A stretch of 64,000 nt of DNA. It comes from Hornefia porci. Lineage in GTDB: Bacteria; Bacillota; Clostridia; Peptostreptococcales; Anaerovoracaceae. The notes under the pieces are model-generated. The model searched no databases. It was not told where the DNA came from and worked only from the letters and a program-made list of their open reading frames with translations. Location: positions 682,001 to 746,000 of the forward strand of contig NZ_MJIE01000001.1 of assembly GCF_001940235.1 (NCBI RefSeq), given 5' to 3'. Positions 1 through 8,394 of this stretch are shown here, in pieces. The position numbers and the translations under genes were made by a program. Positions within the stretch are counted from its first letter, which is position 1, and each line of letters begins with the position of its first letter.

Positions 1-30
1 CAGCAGCGCGATCATCGTCTTTTTTAACAT
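1..30 (-). CDS. 5' end of a gene cut by the window edge
   Basis: An ATG at 30-28 on the minus strand is preceded by a purine-rich AGAGGCGG ribosome-binding site and encodes M-L-K-K-T-M-I-A-L-L before the window ends. Two lysines followed by hydrophobic residues look like the start of a signal peptide. It begins 18 bases after the stop of the subtilase gene, so the two are probably co-transcribed. Nothing can be said of its function. Confidence 0.45.
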   Translation of the reverse strand, partial: MLKKTMIALL

Positions 31-48
31 CTTTCTACCGCCTCTCTG

Positions 49-2490
49 CTATTTCTTAACTACCGCCTTTACGACATTGGAATACCCGTAATAACAGGTC
101 TTTCCGCCGTCTTTATAAAACGCTCTTACCTTGTAATATCCTTTTTTCTTCGTCTTGACGCTGCATTTCACGCGGCTGCCTGACGAAATCGTTTTCACTG
201 TCCTGAACTTCCCGTTTCTGGAGTCGGAACGGCTGACGACGTACCCGGCGGCGACCGGATTCTTTTTCCATTTCAGTTTCACTGATGTTTTCTTCTTCTT
301 CCCGTACTGCCGGAGATTATAGTCGCTCTTTCCTTTATACGTCTTCTTCGCGACGATCACTTTTTTGTATACAGTAATATCCGCATCCTCACCCGGCAGG
401 CTGCTGTAGGATGCACTCAGATGGAACACGCCCGGTTTCTTCGGCGTGACCGCGCCCGTCCCGGAATCGACGGCAGCTACCGTACGGTCATTGACGGTCC
501 AGGTTATTTTATCATTAGCAATGATGTCCGAGCCGCTTTTTCCGTTCTCATCCTGCAGAACAGCTCCGAACTCAAACGTCTTTCCCATCGGAATCCATTT
601 GGCGGTCTTTGTGAAGACAATTTTCGCCGCTCTGTTCTTCACCGTGACGCTGATACTTCCTTTTATCATCTTCGGACTGCTCTCGGACAGTGCCGCCGCC
701 GGAGCCGCAAATGCGTATCCGGTGATGGTGGCGGTTCCGGTTCCGACGCCTTCCACAGTTCCGCTCTCGTCTACAGTCGCGACAGACTCGTTATCGGATT
801 TCCAGTAAATCTCTTTATTGCTGGCATTTCCGGGCAAAATCCTGGCCTTCAGATAGACGCTGTCTCCCACCGCGAGTTCATGGCTGGACGGCAGCTCCTT
901 GCTGCTGACTGTCACAGACTCGACCGGCACGACTTTATTCACTGTAACCTCGCAGGCAGCCGTCTTTCCGTTCTCCGTCTTCGCGGTGACTGTCACCGTT
1001 CCCTCTGTCTTTCCGGTAACTCTGCCGTTCTGATCCACGGAAGCCACCGACGGGTCGCTGCTGGACCAGGTCACTTTTGACAAAGATGTCGCGGGCAGAA
1101 CTCTGTATTCCAGACAGATATCATCTCCGGCGGTGACGGTCGCCTCCTTCAGCTTCTGTGTTATCGACTCTGCCTCCACCGAAGCGCTGGCGTTTTTGGC
1201 ATTCTCCACGCACTTTTTCGCGTTCACCAGTCCGTATCCGCCGCGGTCCCTGCTGAATCCGTCAGACTTCACGGTCGATCCCTTGATGATATTCTGAACC
1301 TGCATTGCCGTCAGATCCGGGTTCGCGTCCAGCATCATGGCCGCGATGGCAGCCACCATCGGCGAGGCCATTGACGTTCCGCTCATCATCTCATACGAAT
1401 CTCCCGGCGTGGTGCTCAGAACCGAGCTTCCCGGCGCCATCACGTCAATATAGGTTCCGTAATTGCTGTAGGAGTTGGCGAACACGCCCTTCTCATCTGC
1501 CGCCGCAACATCGATGACCTCTCCCATGCTCCCGGGATCGTTGTATGCGTCGTTTGCGTCATTTCCCGCTGCCGCGACAAAAACAACCTGCCTGTTGTTG
1601 ACGCCGTCCAGAATCGCTTTTTCCTGCAGACGGTCTCTCGACTCGCCGCCGAAGCTCATGTTGATGACTCTGGCGCCGTTGTCGACGGCGTAATTGATGG
1701 CGTTGACGATGTCGAAGCTGTAGAAATATTCGCCATCCCGGCTTCCTCCCACCATCATGAATTTGACCAGATCATTCTTATACCCGGAGGCGACGCCCGC
1801 TCCGCCGTATCCGTTCCCGTAGTCGGCCGCGATAATTCCGGCCACATGTGTTCCGTGGTCAGAGGTGTCGTCCTTCGAGGTGATTTTCTGTCCGTTCAGC
1901 GTCCTGACATAGGCCGAAGATGCCATATTCGCCTGCAGATCCTGATGCTTCGTATCCATTCCGGTATCCACCGCGGCAACCTTTGTAACCGCATGAGACC
2001 CCGAAAGAACATCCCATGCGCCCCTGGCGTCCAGAAGACTGATCTGGTACTGATATTTGGCCGCGCGGGAGGGATTCAGATACGGGTCGTCGTTCCTGAC
2101 TCTGTACCGGTAGTTCGGCTGTACATCCACAACCTTCCGGTCGTTCTGGAATTCCCGAATCGCTTCCTTCATGGAATCGCCCTGATCGAGCTTCACTCTG
2201 ACGGCCTTCTCATCCTCGTTGGCCGTGATGATTTTCTTCGCGGTTCCGTCATGATTCTCCACATTTTTCCGAATACTTTTGTTCGAGATGCTGTCGTCAT
2301 ATGTGACAATCAGTTCCTGCTTCGCATACTTTCTTCCCTTGAGCAGCTCCGATGCGGTCTGCTGTCTGGCCGCCACATTACTTTCCGGGCCGGATGCCTC
2401 TGGTTTTTCCAACCCGAAAACGCCACAGCCCTGACTGATGATCAGTGCTGCGGAAAGCGACAGGGTAACGATAATCTTACTTCCTTTCAC
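49..2490 (-). CDS. Secreted subtilisin-like (S8) serine protease with bacterial Ig-like domains
   Basis: About 813 aa. The S8 triad is visible: Asp in VAAVDTGMDT, His in SDHGTHVAGI and Ser in MSGTSMASPM, with the oxyanion Asn in VAAAGNDAND. An N-terminal inhibitor-like segment precedes it (KQELIVTYDD...). Two Big2-type Ig domains follow (WSSSDPSVASVD and WKSDNESVATVD, each ending in a G-T-x-T-V/I-T strand), then a Lys-rich fibronectin-like C-terminus. I chose GTG 2490 because AAAGGAG lies 5 nt upstream and the protein then starts MKGSKIIVTLSLSAALIIS, a clean signal peptide with a Cys shortly after, possibly but not canonically a lipobox. An ATG at 2520 is possible but its GGAGG is only 3 nt away. 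Likely surface or extracellular protein turnover; substrate unknown. Confidence 0.85.
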   Translation of the reverse strand: MKGSKIIVTLSLSAALIISQGCGVFGLEKPEASGPESNVAARQQTASELLKGRKYAKQELIVTYDDSISNKSIRKNVENHDGTAKKIITANEDEKAVRVKLDQGDSMKEAIREFQNDRKVVDVQPNYRYRVRNDDPYLNPSRAAKYQYQISLLDARGAWDVLSGSHAVTKVAAVDTGMDTKHQDLQANMASSAYVRTLNGQKITSKDDTSDHGTHVAGIIAADYGNGYGGAGVASGYKNDLVKFMMVGGSRDGEYFYSFDIVNAINYAVDNGARVINMSFGGESRDRLQEKAILDGVNNRQVVFVAAAGNDANDAYNDPGSMGEVIDVAAADEKGVFANSYSNYGTYIDVMAPGSSVLSTTPGDSYEMMSGTSMASPMVAAIAAMMLDANPDLTAMQVQNIIKGSTVKSDGFSRDRGGYGLVNAKKCVENAKNASASVEAESITQKLKEATVTAGDDICLEYRVLPATSLSKVTWSSSDPSVASVDQNGRVTGKTEGTVTVTAKTENGKTAACEVTVNKVVPVESVTVSSKELPSSHELAVGDSVYLKARILPGNASNKEIYWKSDNESVATVDESGTVEGVGTGTATITGYAFAAPAAALSESSPKMIKGSISVTVKNRAAKIVFTKTAKWIPMGKTFEFGAVLQDENGKSGSDIIANDKITWTVNDRTVAAVDSGTGAVTPKKPGVFHLSASYSSLPGEDADITVYKKVIVAKKTYKGKSDYNLRQYGKKKKTSVKLKWKKNPVAAGYVVSRSDSRNGKFRTVKTISSGSRVKCSVKTKKKGYYKVRAFYKDGGKTCYYGYSNVVKAVVKK

Positions 2491-2720
2491 TGCGTCTCCT
2501 TTCCCAATAGCTGTGAACATTAACCTCCGGATGAAGGTCTATTCTCTCCACCCTTCCATCTAATTTTCTTATAATTCGCAATACCTGTCAAGTATTTTCT
2601 TTTTTATTCGCATGTTCAGCAGCAGCTTATCGGCAGAAGATGCTTGAAATTTCAATACAAAATCAGATCTGTTCTGTTGTCCTGCGGCAGGACTGTCTGT
2701 CAGTCGTCTCGCTCAGGAGC

Positions 2721-3833
2721 TCACGGCGCGGCGAAAGTCATCTGACCGGAGGCTCTGATATCGTCAAGGTGAAATTCCCTGCTCTCCTCTTTTCCGGTCA
2801 TGATCCTGAGTCCCCCCAGCGCCAGCGCCTGCATCTCATGCTCTCCGGGATAAATATACACCGGTGCAATAAATCCCGCGTATTCCTCAATCATCGCCGT
2901 CAGCATCCCGGAATACGCAAGCCCCCCGGTCAGGATCACTCCGTCGCATTTTCCTTTGTGCACGATGGAGAGCTCCCCGATCCCCTTGGAGATCTGATAG
3001 GCCTGCGCCCGATACAGCAGCGCCGCCTCTTTGTTCCCGTCCGCAATCATTTTCTCGATTTCCCGGGCGTCAGAGGTTCCCAGATATGCCTTCAGTCCGC
3101 CGTTTCCGCGAATCATGGATTTCATTTCCTCATAGGTGTAGTTTCCGCTGTAACAAAGTCTGACGATGGGAAGGATCTGCGTAAACCCGGAGCGTTCCGG
3201 GGAAAAGGGACCGTCGTCGTCGCCGATGGAATCTACAATCTGCCCGTTTTCGATGGCACAAAGGGATACCCCTCCGCCCATATGGGCGATAATGAGTCTG
3301 AGGGAATCATACGCCACGCCCTGATCCTGCGCGAAGCGCTCCGCCATCGCGTGCATATTCAGCACATGGCAGCTGGATCTTCGTACAATTTCCGGAAATC
3401 CCGTGATCTGAGCCACCTTCGGCAGTGATGCGCCCGTAACCGCATCATAAATATATGCGTCGACGCCGGCTTCATCCCCCAGCATTTTACCGAGAATGCC
3501 GCCCAGATCGGAGGCATGAGGCGATGCGTACTCCTCATGAGACAGCGCGGTAACCAGTTCATCGTTCACCCGGTATCCGCCCGTCCCTATTCCCCATACC
3601 ATACCGCCGCGGCACATTATATCATCAAAATCGGAAACGGACAGATTCTGTTTGTCAATGAACCGGCGAATCGCCTTCAGACGGAAGGGAATCTGTTCGT
3701 ACAGACCGCCACAGGCGGCGAGCTCTTCCGGGGAATGAGAAACAGATTCCCCCGCAATTTCCTTTTCATCCTCATACACCGCCAGCTTCGTACTGGTGGA
3801 TCCGGGATTGATAATCAGCTGACGGATACTCAT
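2721..3833 (-). CDS. buk: Butyrate kinase
   Basis: About 370 aa, ASKHA acetokinase fold. It opens with MSIRQLIINPGSTSTKLAVY, the NxGSTSTK phosphate-binding signature of butyrate kinases. AHMGGGVSLCAIENGQ and VILTGGLAYSG further on are typical of the family. It converts butyryl phosphate + ADP to butyrate + ATP (or acts on branched acyl phosphates), the last ATP-yielding step of butyrate fermentation in the cytoplasm. The start is ATG 3833, overlapping the ptb stop by ATGA, so the pair is translationally coupled. The open frame extends further 5' only as an overlap with ptb. Confidence 0.93.
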   Translation of the reverse strand: MSIRQLIINPGSTSTKLAVYEDEKEIAGESVSHSPEELAACGGLYEQIPFRLKAIRRFIDKQNLSVSDFDDIMCRGGMVWGIGTGGYRVNDELVTALSHEEYASPHASDLGGILGKMLGDEAGVDAYIYDAVTGASLPKVAQITGFPEIVRRSSCHVLNMHAMAERFAQDQGVAYDSLRLIIAHMGGGVSLCAIENGQIVDSIGDDDGPFSPERSGFTQILPIVRLCYSGNYTYEEMKSMIRGNGGLKAYLGTSDAREIEKMIADGNKEAALLYRAQAYQISKGIGELSIVHKGKCDGVILTGGLAYSGMLTAMIEEYAGFIAPVYIYPGEHEMQALALGGLRIMTGKEESREFHLDDIRASGQMTFAAP

Positions 3834-4747
3834 AATTCTCCCCTTCCTGCGACCAGCGACGCCAGCGCCATCGATACGAATTTCTCCTCCGCAGACGCGC
3901 CTCTTGAGGTCAGCACCACAGGAACCTTCGCGCCTGTGACGATTCCGGCCATCTTTGTTCCTCCATGCAGAATCATCGCCTTGTGCATCAGATTTCCCGC
4001 GGACATATTCGGCACCAGCACCATGTCGAAATCGCCGCAGTAGGGACACTGAAAGCCCTTACGCTCAGCAATTTCCCGACTGAACGCGATATCGAAGGAG
4101 ACTGGCCCCACAACCTCGCATCCCGGAAGCTCCCCGTTCCGGTTCATCTCCTCCAGAGCTGCGGCATCCACCGTCTCCGGCATCTTCGGATTGACCTTTT
4201 CGACCCCTGCGAGCACGGCGATGCTTGGATTTTCAACGCCCAGTCTGTGGAAGATATCCACCGCGTTCAGAATGATATCCCGTTTCTGTTCCAGAGTGGG
4301 ATACAAAATCATGCCCCCGTCGGAGATCGCCAGCAGCCGCGACATCTGCGGAACCTCATTGTAGGAAAAAATATTCATCGTCCTGCCCGTGTTCATTCCG
4401 TTCTCTTTGTTCACAAGAGGCTTCAGCACGTCCCGCGTCTCCGACATGCCTTTCATGATAAAATCCGCGCATCCGTCGCGGACAAGCTCCACGGCCTTTT
4501 CACCGCAGTCCCCGGAATCTCCTCCGCACACGGTCTCGTACTGCTCCGGCTCTTCGCCGAACTGCTCCAGAAGCTCCCGGATCCGGGCCTCGTCTCCCAC
4601 AAGAACAGGAACAGCGATACCTTCCCGCGCCGCGCGGATCACCGCCCGTATAACATGCTCCTCAGCAGCGCCCGCCACCGCGACCCGACGGGGCCGTTCA
4701 TGTGCCTGACACTGCTCTACGATCTGAGAAAAACTGCTGTATTTCAT
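3830..4747 (-). CDS. ptb: Phosphate butyryltransferase
   Basis: About 305 aa, PTA/PTB family. Key stretches are ADFIMKGMSETRDVLKPLV, VPQMSRLLAISDGGMILYP and MVLVPNMSAGNLMHKA, the last holding the conserved NxxAGN-type motif near the C-terminus. It swaps CoA for phosphate on butyryl-CoA, feeding butyrate kinase just downstream. ATG 4747 (MKYSSF) is preferred with GGCGGG about 11 nt upstream; ATG 4774 is an in-frame alternative. The gene is divergent from a GntR regulator, with a consensus promoter on each side, suggesting local control. Confidence 0.92.
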   Translation of the reverse strand: MKYSSFSQIVEQCQAHERPRRVAVAGAAEEHVIRAVIRAAREGIAVPVLVGDEARIRELLEQFGEEPEQYETVCGGDSGDCGEKAVELVRDGCADFIMKGMSETRDVLKPLVNKENGMNTGRTMNIFSYNEVPQMSRLLAISDGGMILYPTLEQKRDIILNAVDIFHRLGVENPSIAVLAGVEKVNPKMPETVDAAALEEMNRNGELPGCEVVGPVSFDIAFSREIAERKGFQCPYCGDFDMVLVPNMSAGNLMHKAMILHGGTKMAGIVTGAKVPVVLTSRGASAEEKFVSMALASLVAGRGEL

Positions 4748-4800
4748 CTTCCATATCACCCGCCTTCCGCGCATCGTGCATAATGCGTAATCTGATTCTT

Positions 4801-4828
4801 ATTATATCGCATCTCCCCCGTCTGTCAA
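4801..4828 (-). promoter_or_regulatory. Consensus sigma-A promoter of ptb-buk
   Basis: Read on the minus strand: TTGACA at 4828-4823, a 16-nt spacer and TATAAT at 4806-4801, both perfect hexamers, about 55-60 nt upstream of the ptb start. Just upstream (4830-4867) are inverted ATTCAAT/ATTGAAT heptamers and a direct repeat of GCCATTG at 4846 and 4858, which may be regulator contacts. Confidence 0.85.
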
Positions 4829-4904
4829 TATTCAATACATGCTCTGCCATTGGCTCAGCCATTGAATTGTACGCGTTCCCATCGTTCTTGCACCGCTCCG
4901 TACC

Positions 4905-4933
4905 TTGACATCCCATTCGCACGTCCGTATAAT
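4905..4933 (+). promoter_or_regulatory. Consensus sigma-A promoter of the GntR-SIR2 operon
   Basis: TTGACA at 4905-4910, an exact 17-nt spacer and TATAAT at 4928-4933. Transcription would start near 4940, leaving a leader of about 30 nt before the regulator's ATG. Confidence 0.87.
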
Positions 4934-4949
4934 GTACTAAAAATAATGT

Positions 4950-4961
4950 TTTGTGCACAAA
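4950..4961. promoter_or_regulatory. Putative GntR/FCD operator
   Basis: TTTGTGCACAAA is a perfect 12-bp palindrome lying between the predicted transcription start and the ribosome-binding site of the GntR gene. TTGT-N2-ACAA palindromes are the usual operator shape for FCD-type GntR regulators, so autorepression by steric block is the simplest reading. No second perfect copy is seen at the ptb promoter. Confidence 0.55.
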
Positions 4962-4971
4962 GAAGGATTCC

Positions 4972-5631
4972 ATGACTATCCAGAAAACAACAATCAGAGA
5001 ACAGATCTATACAATCGTCCGTCAGCGCATCCTTTCCGGAGAACTTGGACTGGGCGAAAAAATCAACATCATGGCACTGTCCGCCGAACTGAACGTCAGC
5101 AACACGCCGGTGCGGGAGGCTCTCTCCATGCTGGAGCGCGACGGGCTCATCAAGGTCACTCCGAACGCCGGACCCCGGGTCATCGAATATTCACCTGAGC
5201 TTTTCGCGTCCGTGGAAAAGGCCGTGGAGGCGCTGATGCTGGGCGCCCTGGAGCTGAATATCCATACCGGGAAAAAGTCCGCTCTCTGCGATATGCTGCG
5301 GGAGGCTCTGACTCATCAGCTGGAAACTCACAAAACCGCACCTCTCCACGAATACACCCGGACCTCCATGAGGTTCGACGGCTGCTTCATCCGCTGCACA
5401 GAAAACGACTATCTGCTGAAGATGTATCTGGAGGTCATGGACATCTTCTACCTGGTCGCGCTGTACGACCAGTCCATCAGGGAGGAAGAACGTCTGATTA
5501 TCATTGAGGAGCACAGAAAAATCCTCCGGGCCATCGAAGACGACAGGTACGAGGAGGCAAGACATCTGATTATGAAGCATTACGGCAGAATGAACGGTGA
5601 CTCCGTACCGGAAGGGAAACAGACAAGGTGA
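4972..5631 (+). CDS. GntR family (FCD) transcriptional regulator
   Basis: 219 aa. The N-terminal winged helix carries the GntR signature (IREQIYTIVRQRILSGELGLGEKIN...LNVSNTPVREALSMLERDGLIKV). The C-terminal helical FCD ligand domain holds a putative metal-binding pattern (D in RFDGCF, EEHRKILRAIE, H in IMKHYG). ATG 4972 follows AGAAGGA by 4 nt; a TTG at 4951 is in frame but lies inside the operator palindrome. It is divergent from ptb-buk, which it may control, and its stop overlaps the possible GTG start of the SIR2 gene. Ligand unknown; an organic acid or acyl compound would fit. Confidence 0.88.
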   Translation: MTIQKTTIREQIYTIVRQRILSGELGLGEKINIMALSAELNVSNTPVREALSMLERDGLIKVTPNAGPRVIEYSPELFASVEKAVEALMLGALELNIHTGKKSALCDMLREALTHQLETHKTAPLHEYTRTSMRFDGCFIRCTENDYLLKMYLEVMDIFYLVALYDQSIREEERLIIIEEHRKILRAIEDDRYEEARHLIMKHYGRMNGDSVPEGKQTR

Positions 5632-5636
5632 CTTCT

Positions 5637-6572
5637 ATGCCTCAGACACTGACAGAACTTGACCTGAACACCTCCCCCAGAATCCTTCTCCTGGGGAACG
5701 GACTGAACCGCGCATATGAAGGCTTCTCCTGGTCGGACATGATCGCCGGCCTGGGCTACCGGGAATTTTCACTGCGGGAGCGCCGGGCCATCGCCAGTCT
5801 GCCCTATCCGCTGCAGACGGTAATCGCCACCGGAGACCGGATCGACACCAGACTGATGGAAAACGCTCAGAAATACGATACCGATCTCCTTCCGGCGCAG
5901 CAGGCGCTGTTTCAGTGCTTCACTGATCTGCCCTGGGACGCGGTGCTGACCACCAATTACACCTTTGAAATCGAAAAGGCCGTCGACCCCTCCTTCAATT
6001 GCCGTACAAAGGCTTATCTGCCTTTTCAGAGGAGAACGGTCGATGACGCGTCGGAAGAGGATACCTATGCCCTCTATCAGTATTACAAAATGGAGGATGC
6101 CGCGCCGATCTGGCACATTCACGGGGATCTGACGCAGCCGGACTCCATGATCCTGGGCCATTACTACTACGGAAACGCCATCAGCCGTCTGCACAACTAC
6201 TCCCGTGTCTTCACAGAGGAAATCGCGCGGCGCGAAAAGGCCGGATCGTCCTTTGTCCCCCGTTCCTGGGTGGACTACTTCCTGCTTGGCGACGTATACA
6301 TCGTCGGCCTGGGCATGGATTATTCAGAGTCCGATCTGTGGTGGCTGGTGAACTGCAAGAAGATCTTCGGACGCGGCTCCATCCGCCTCTACTACGCTAC
6401 GGATGAGAAACTGAAACGGCCGGTGGAGCGCATCTCCTATATGCGGAAATGCCTGGCCAAGCAGCTTCTCTGCGAAGCCTACGCCGTGGAATACATCCCG
6501 GAGTCCCTGGAAAGCAGCGATTACGCGGACTATTACCGCAGAACTGCAGAGACCATCAGTCAAGATCTGTAA
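5637..6572 (+). CDS. SIR2-like fold protein
   Basis: About 311 aa. Visible SIR2 elements: a Rossmann start ILLLGNGLNRAYEG, DAVLTTNYTFEIEKA, the active-site histidine in IWHIHGDLTQP, and VYIVGLGMDYSESDLWW near the end. No deacetylase zinc-finger cysteines are seen, so it belongs with stand-alone SIR2_2-like proteins. Relatives of this fold in phage-defence systems act as NAD+ hydrolases, but that role is not shown here. ATG 5637 has AGGTGA 5 nt upstream; GTG 5628, overlapping the GntR stop, is an alternative. Co-transcription with the GntR regulator is nearly certain. 36-bp repeats continue in frame beyond the stop codon. Confidence 0.75.
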   Translation: MPQTLTELDLNTSPRILLLGNGLNRAYEGFSWSDMIAGLGYREFSLRERRAIASLPYPLQTVIATGDRIDTRLMENAQKYDTDLLPAQQALFQCFTDLPWDAVLTTNYTFEIEKAVDPSFNCRTKAYLPFQRRTVDDASEEDTYALYQYYKMEDAAPIWHIHGDLTQPDSMILGHYYYGNAISRLHNYSRVFTEEIARREKAGSSFVPRSWVDYFLLGDVYIVGLGMDYSESDLWWLVNCKKIFGRGSIRLYYATDEKLKRPVERISYMRKCLAKQLLCEAYAVEYIPESLESSDYADYYRRTAETISQDL

Positions 6573-6660
6573 ACGCCGGCAGAAAGAGCCATCGGTCAGG
6601 TTTTACAGACACCGGCAACAGGAACCGTCGGTCAGGTTCTGCGAACGCCGGCAGAAAAGC
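6573..6660 (+). repeat. Degenerate 36-bp tandem repeats directly after the SIR2 gene
   Basis: Two full units (6573-6608, 6609-6644) and a partial third share the frame ACRCCGGCA...ATCGGTCAGGTT. The units follow the TAA at 6570 in the same reading frame and would encode 12-residue units (TPAERAIGQVLQ, TPATGTVGQVLR). The last SIR2 codons (TAETISQDL) look like a diverged preceding unit. Confidence 0.7.
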
Positions 6661-6700
6661 CCCGGACGGGAGCCGCAGACCGCCATCGAATCGAAGGCGC

Positions 6701-6732
6701 AAATCCGGCTATACCCGCCCCGGGGATTTTTT
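6701..6732 (+). terminator. Possible terminator of the GntR-SIR2 operon
   Basis: AAATCC (6701-6706) can pair with GGATTT (6724-6729), followed by more T residues to 6732. The stem is short and the loop large, so this is a modest call. Confidence 0.35.
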
Positions 6733-6760
6733 ACACTTCAGAAAGGTCTTTTCAGAAGAA

Positions 6761-7792
6761 TTATTCCTCCACATAAAACTCCATCGGATAGGGAAGATAC
6801 GCGATCGGATCCATCTGATCCACTGTAACATATCCTGCCGGGGCGTTAATCAGCGTCGGAATCCGGTTTACGATGGTGGCGCAGGTGTGTTCCACCGTTG
6901 CCGGCTTCACAACGTAGTACTCCACATCCGGCTCTCCGCTTATCCACCAGTCGCACATATCCCCGTCCTCAGGACGGTAAACCTTTCCGATGGTCTCCTC
7001 CTCCACGGTAATCCCCTGCATGGTTTCCGCCGTTACCACGGCGGACATTCCGATGCAGCGTCCCGCCTGAATCTCTTTCCCCAGAGTGTCACTGTAAATA
7101 TCCTCTTCCAGCGTGATCGGCACATGCTTCTGGTCGATGCTTCTGATGGTGAGGTGCAGCTTGTTACAGATGGCCTCTACAGAGTTCCATGCATAGGAGG
7201 CTTCAAATTCCTTAGGATGGGCTATATTCTTCTCAAATTCCTCCGGGGTGAGATCGCATCCGTGCGCGTTGGCAAGCGCCATTCCGTACTCATCCACATT
7301 GTAGCTGTAAGCTCCTTTAATCTTTGTCACCCTGTTAGAGCCCGCAGCCGCCATCGCCACCATGTTGATCCAGAATATGTCCTGCATCCCCGCGCCGGTA
7401 ATTGTACATCCGGTCTCCTTTGCCAGCGCGTCCAGACGGTTGATTTCCGCTGCCGCCGTCGTCCACGGGTAAATCGCCTCCTCACAGGTCGTGATAACAT
7501 TGATTCCCCGGGCAACGCACTTTTCCACCATCGGATAAATGTCTCTGATAAAACTGAATAAGGTCACGATAGCCACATCCGCGTCACATTCATCCAGAAC
7601 CTTATCCGCATCGTCAGAGATGGAGACCCCGGTCTTGATTCCCAATTCCGCCCAGTCGCCGACATCCATTCCGATAATGTCCGGGTTCACATCAATTGCG
7701 CCGACAATTTCCGCCCCGTGCTCATGGGCATACCGCAGAATATACTTACTCATCTTACCGCAGCCATATTGCACAACTTTGATCTTTTCCAT
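6761..7792 (-). CDS. DapB-fold NAD(P)-dependent dehydrogenase, 2,4-diaminopentanoate dehydrogenase-like
   Basis: 343 aa. A Rossmann start ([18 protein letters not shown]) is followed by the dihydrodipicolinate-reductase-like [15 protein letters not shown] and [15 protein letters not shown]. The length and the [12 protein letters not shown]...AGYVTVDQM blocks resemble 2,4-diaminopentanoate dehydrogenase (EC 1.4.1.12), the oxidative-deamination step of ornithine fermentation. True DapB proteins are shorter (about 250-270 aa). A GGAGGAGG site lies 6 nt before ATG 7792. No ornithine aminomutase or thiolase genes are nearby, so the substrate remains open. Confidence 0.65.
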   Translation of the reverse strand: MEKIKVVQYGCGKMSKYILRYAHEHGAEIVGAIDVNPDIIGMDVGDWAELGIKTGVSISDDADKVLDECDADVAIVTLFSFIRDIYPMVEKCVARGINVITTCEEAIYPWTTAAAEINRLDALAKETGCTITGAGMQDIFWINMVAMAAAGSNRVTKIKGAYSYNVDEYGMALANAHGCDLTPEEFEKNIAHPKEFEASYAWNSVEAICNKLHLTIRSIDQKHVPITLEEDIYSDTLGKEIQAGRCIGMSAVVTAETMQGITVEEETIGKVYRPEDGDMCDWWISGEPDVEYYVVKPATVEHTCATIVNRIPTLINAPAGYVTVDQMDPIAYLPYPMEFYVEE

Positions 7793-7861
7793 GTTTTACC
7801 TCCTCCCGTACCGATCAAACCGCGCGAAATAGAACCCGGTGGTACCTGTTCCGTGTCTCCG

Positions 7862-8209
7862 GTGCGGTGCTGGAATGCATACAAAGCCGGCAAAGAGGAA
7901 GCAAAGCATCTAACCATTGATGAAATAAAAGAAAAATATCATTTACATGATTTTGGCGGCCCGTTCTCCAAAAACGGATTAATTGATCTGAAGGAAAAAG
8001 GAACGTACCCGGTACGACGTTACAACATGTTTGCTATCCTTGATATCCCGCTGCTACCCTGGATCAAACTAAAAAAGCACCCGCGCGCCTATAAGATCGT
8101 TAAATACTCCGCGGTTGGCGCCCTTGTAGGGATTAGCTTTATATCAATCGCGCTTGTTGTAGGGATTATATTCTGTATATTTTTCCTCTTGTATATCGCG
8201 AAACTATAG
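7862..8209 (+). CDS. Small predicted membrane protein, possibly a gene remnant
   Basis: The open frame encodes YKAGKEEAKHLTIDEIKEKY... and ends in a strongly hydrophobic stretch (about residues 80-115), probably one or two membrane segments, with cytoplasmic-looking RRYN and KLKKHPRAYK before it. The only plausible start is GTG 7862 with no convincing ribosome-binding site, which suggests a 5'-truncated gene at the edge of the island. I do not recognise the family. Confidence 0.35.
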   Translation: MRCWNAYKAGKEEAKHLTIDEIKEKYHLHDFGGPFSKNGLIDLKEKGTYPVRRYNMFAILDIPLLPWIKLKKHPRAYKIVKYSAVGALVGISFISIALVVGIIFCIFFLLYIAKL

Positions 8210-8235
8210 AGCCGAGGATGCCGGCAATTATTTCG

Positions 8236-8394
8236 CCGCTCTCCGCAGCGGCCTTGGACACACGGCTGCCCGAATGTCCACCGGACATTCTCGCTTCACG
8301 CCGTGGCCTTTTCAGGTTCAAGTCCTTTTGATTAATCAATGTAATTAAAAGACGGTGGCACAAGCCACCGTCTTTAATTACATGGTTGCGGGGA
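8236..8394. repeat. Dispersed copy (A) of the tRNA-fMet-associated structured repeat
   Basis: About 150 bp closely match the 200-bp tandem units at 13896-14295, from the GCAGCGGCCTTGGACACA block to TGGTTGCGGGGA, which equals the 3' end of the tRNA-fMet gene in the same orientation. It has three hairpins: GAATGTCC/GGACATTC, the palindrome TTGATTAATCAA, and a terminator-like AAAGACGGTGGC/GCCACCGTCTTT. Several differences from the other copies are compensatory within stems. Confidence 0.75.

Noticed and set aside
2679..2693. 15-bp palindrome GTCCTGCGGCAGGAC as a terminator after buk
   Set aside because: No T tract follows on the minus strand, so it is only a hairpin of unknown meaning.
6573..6660. 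36-bp direct repeats as a CRISPR array
   Set aside because: The units are contiguous with no spacers, are degenerate, and continue the reading frame of the SIR2 gene.
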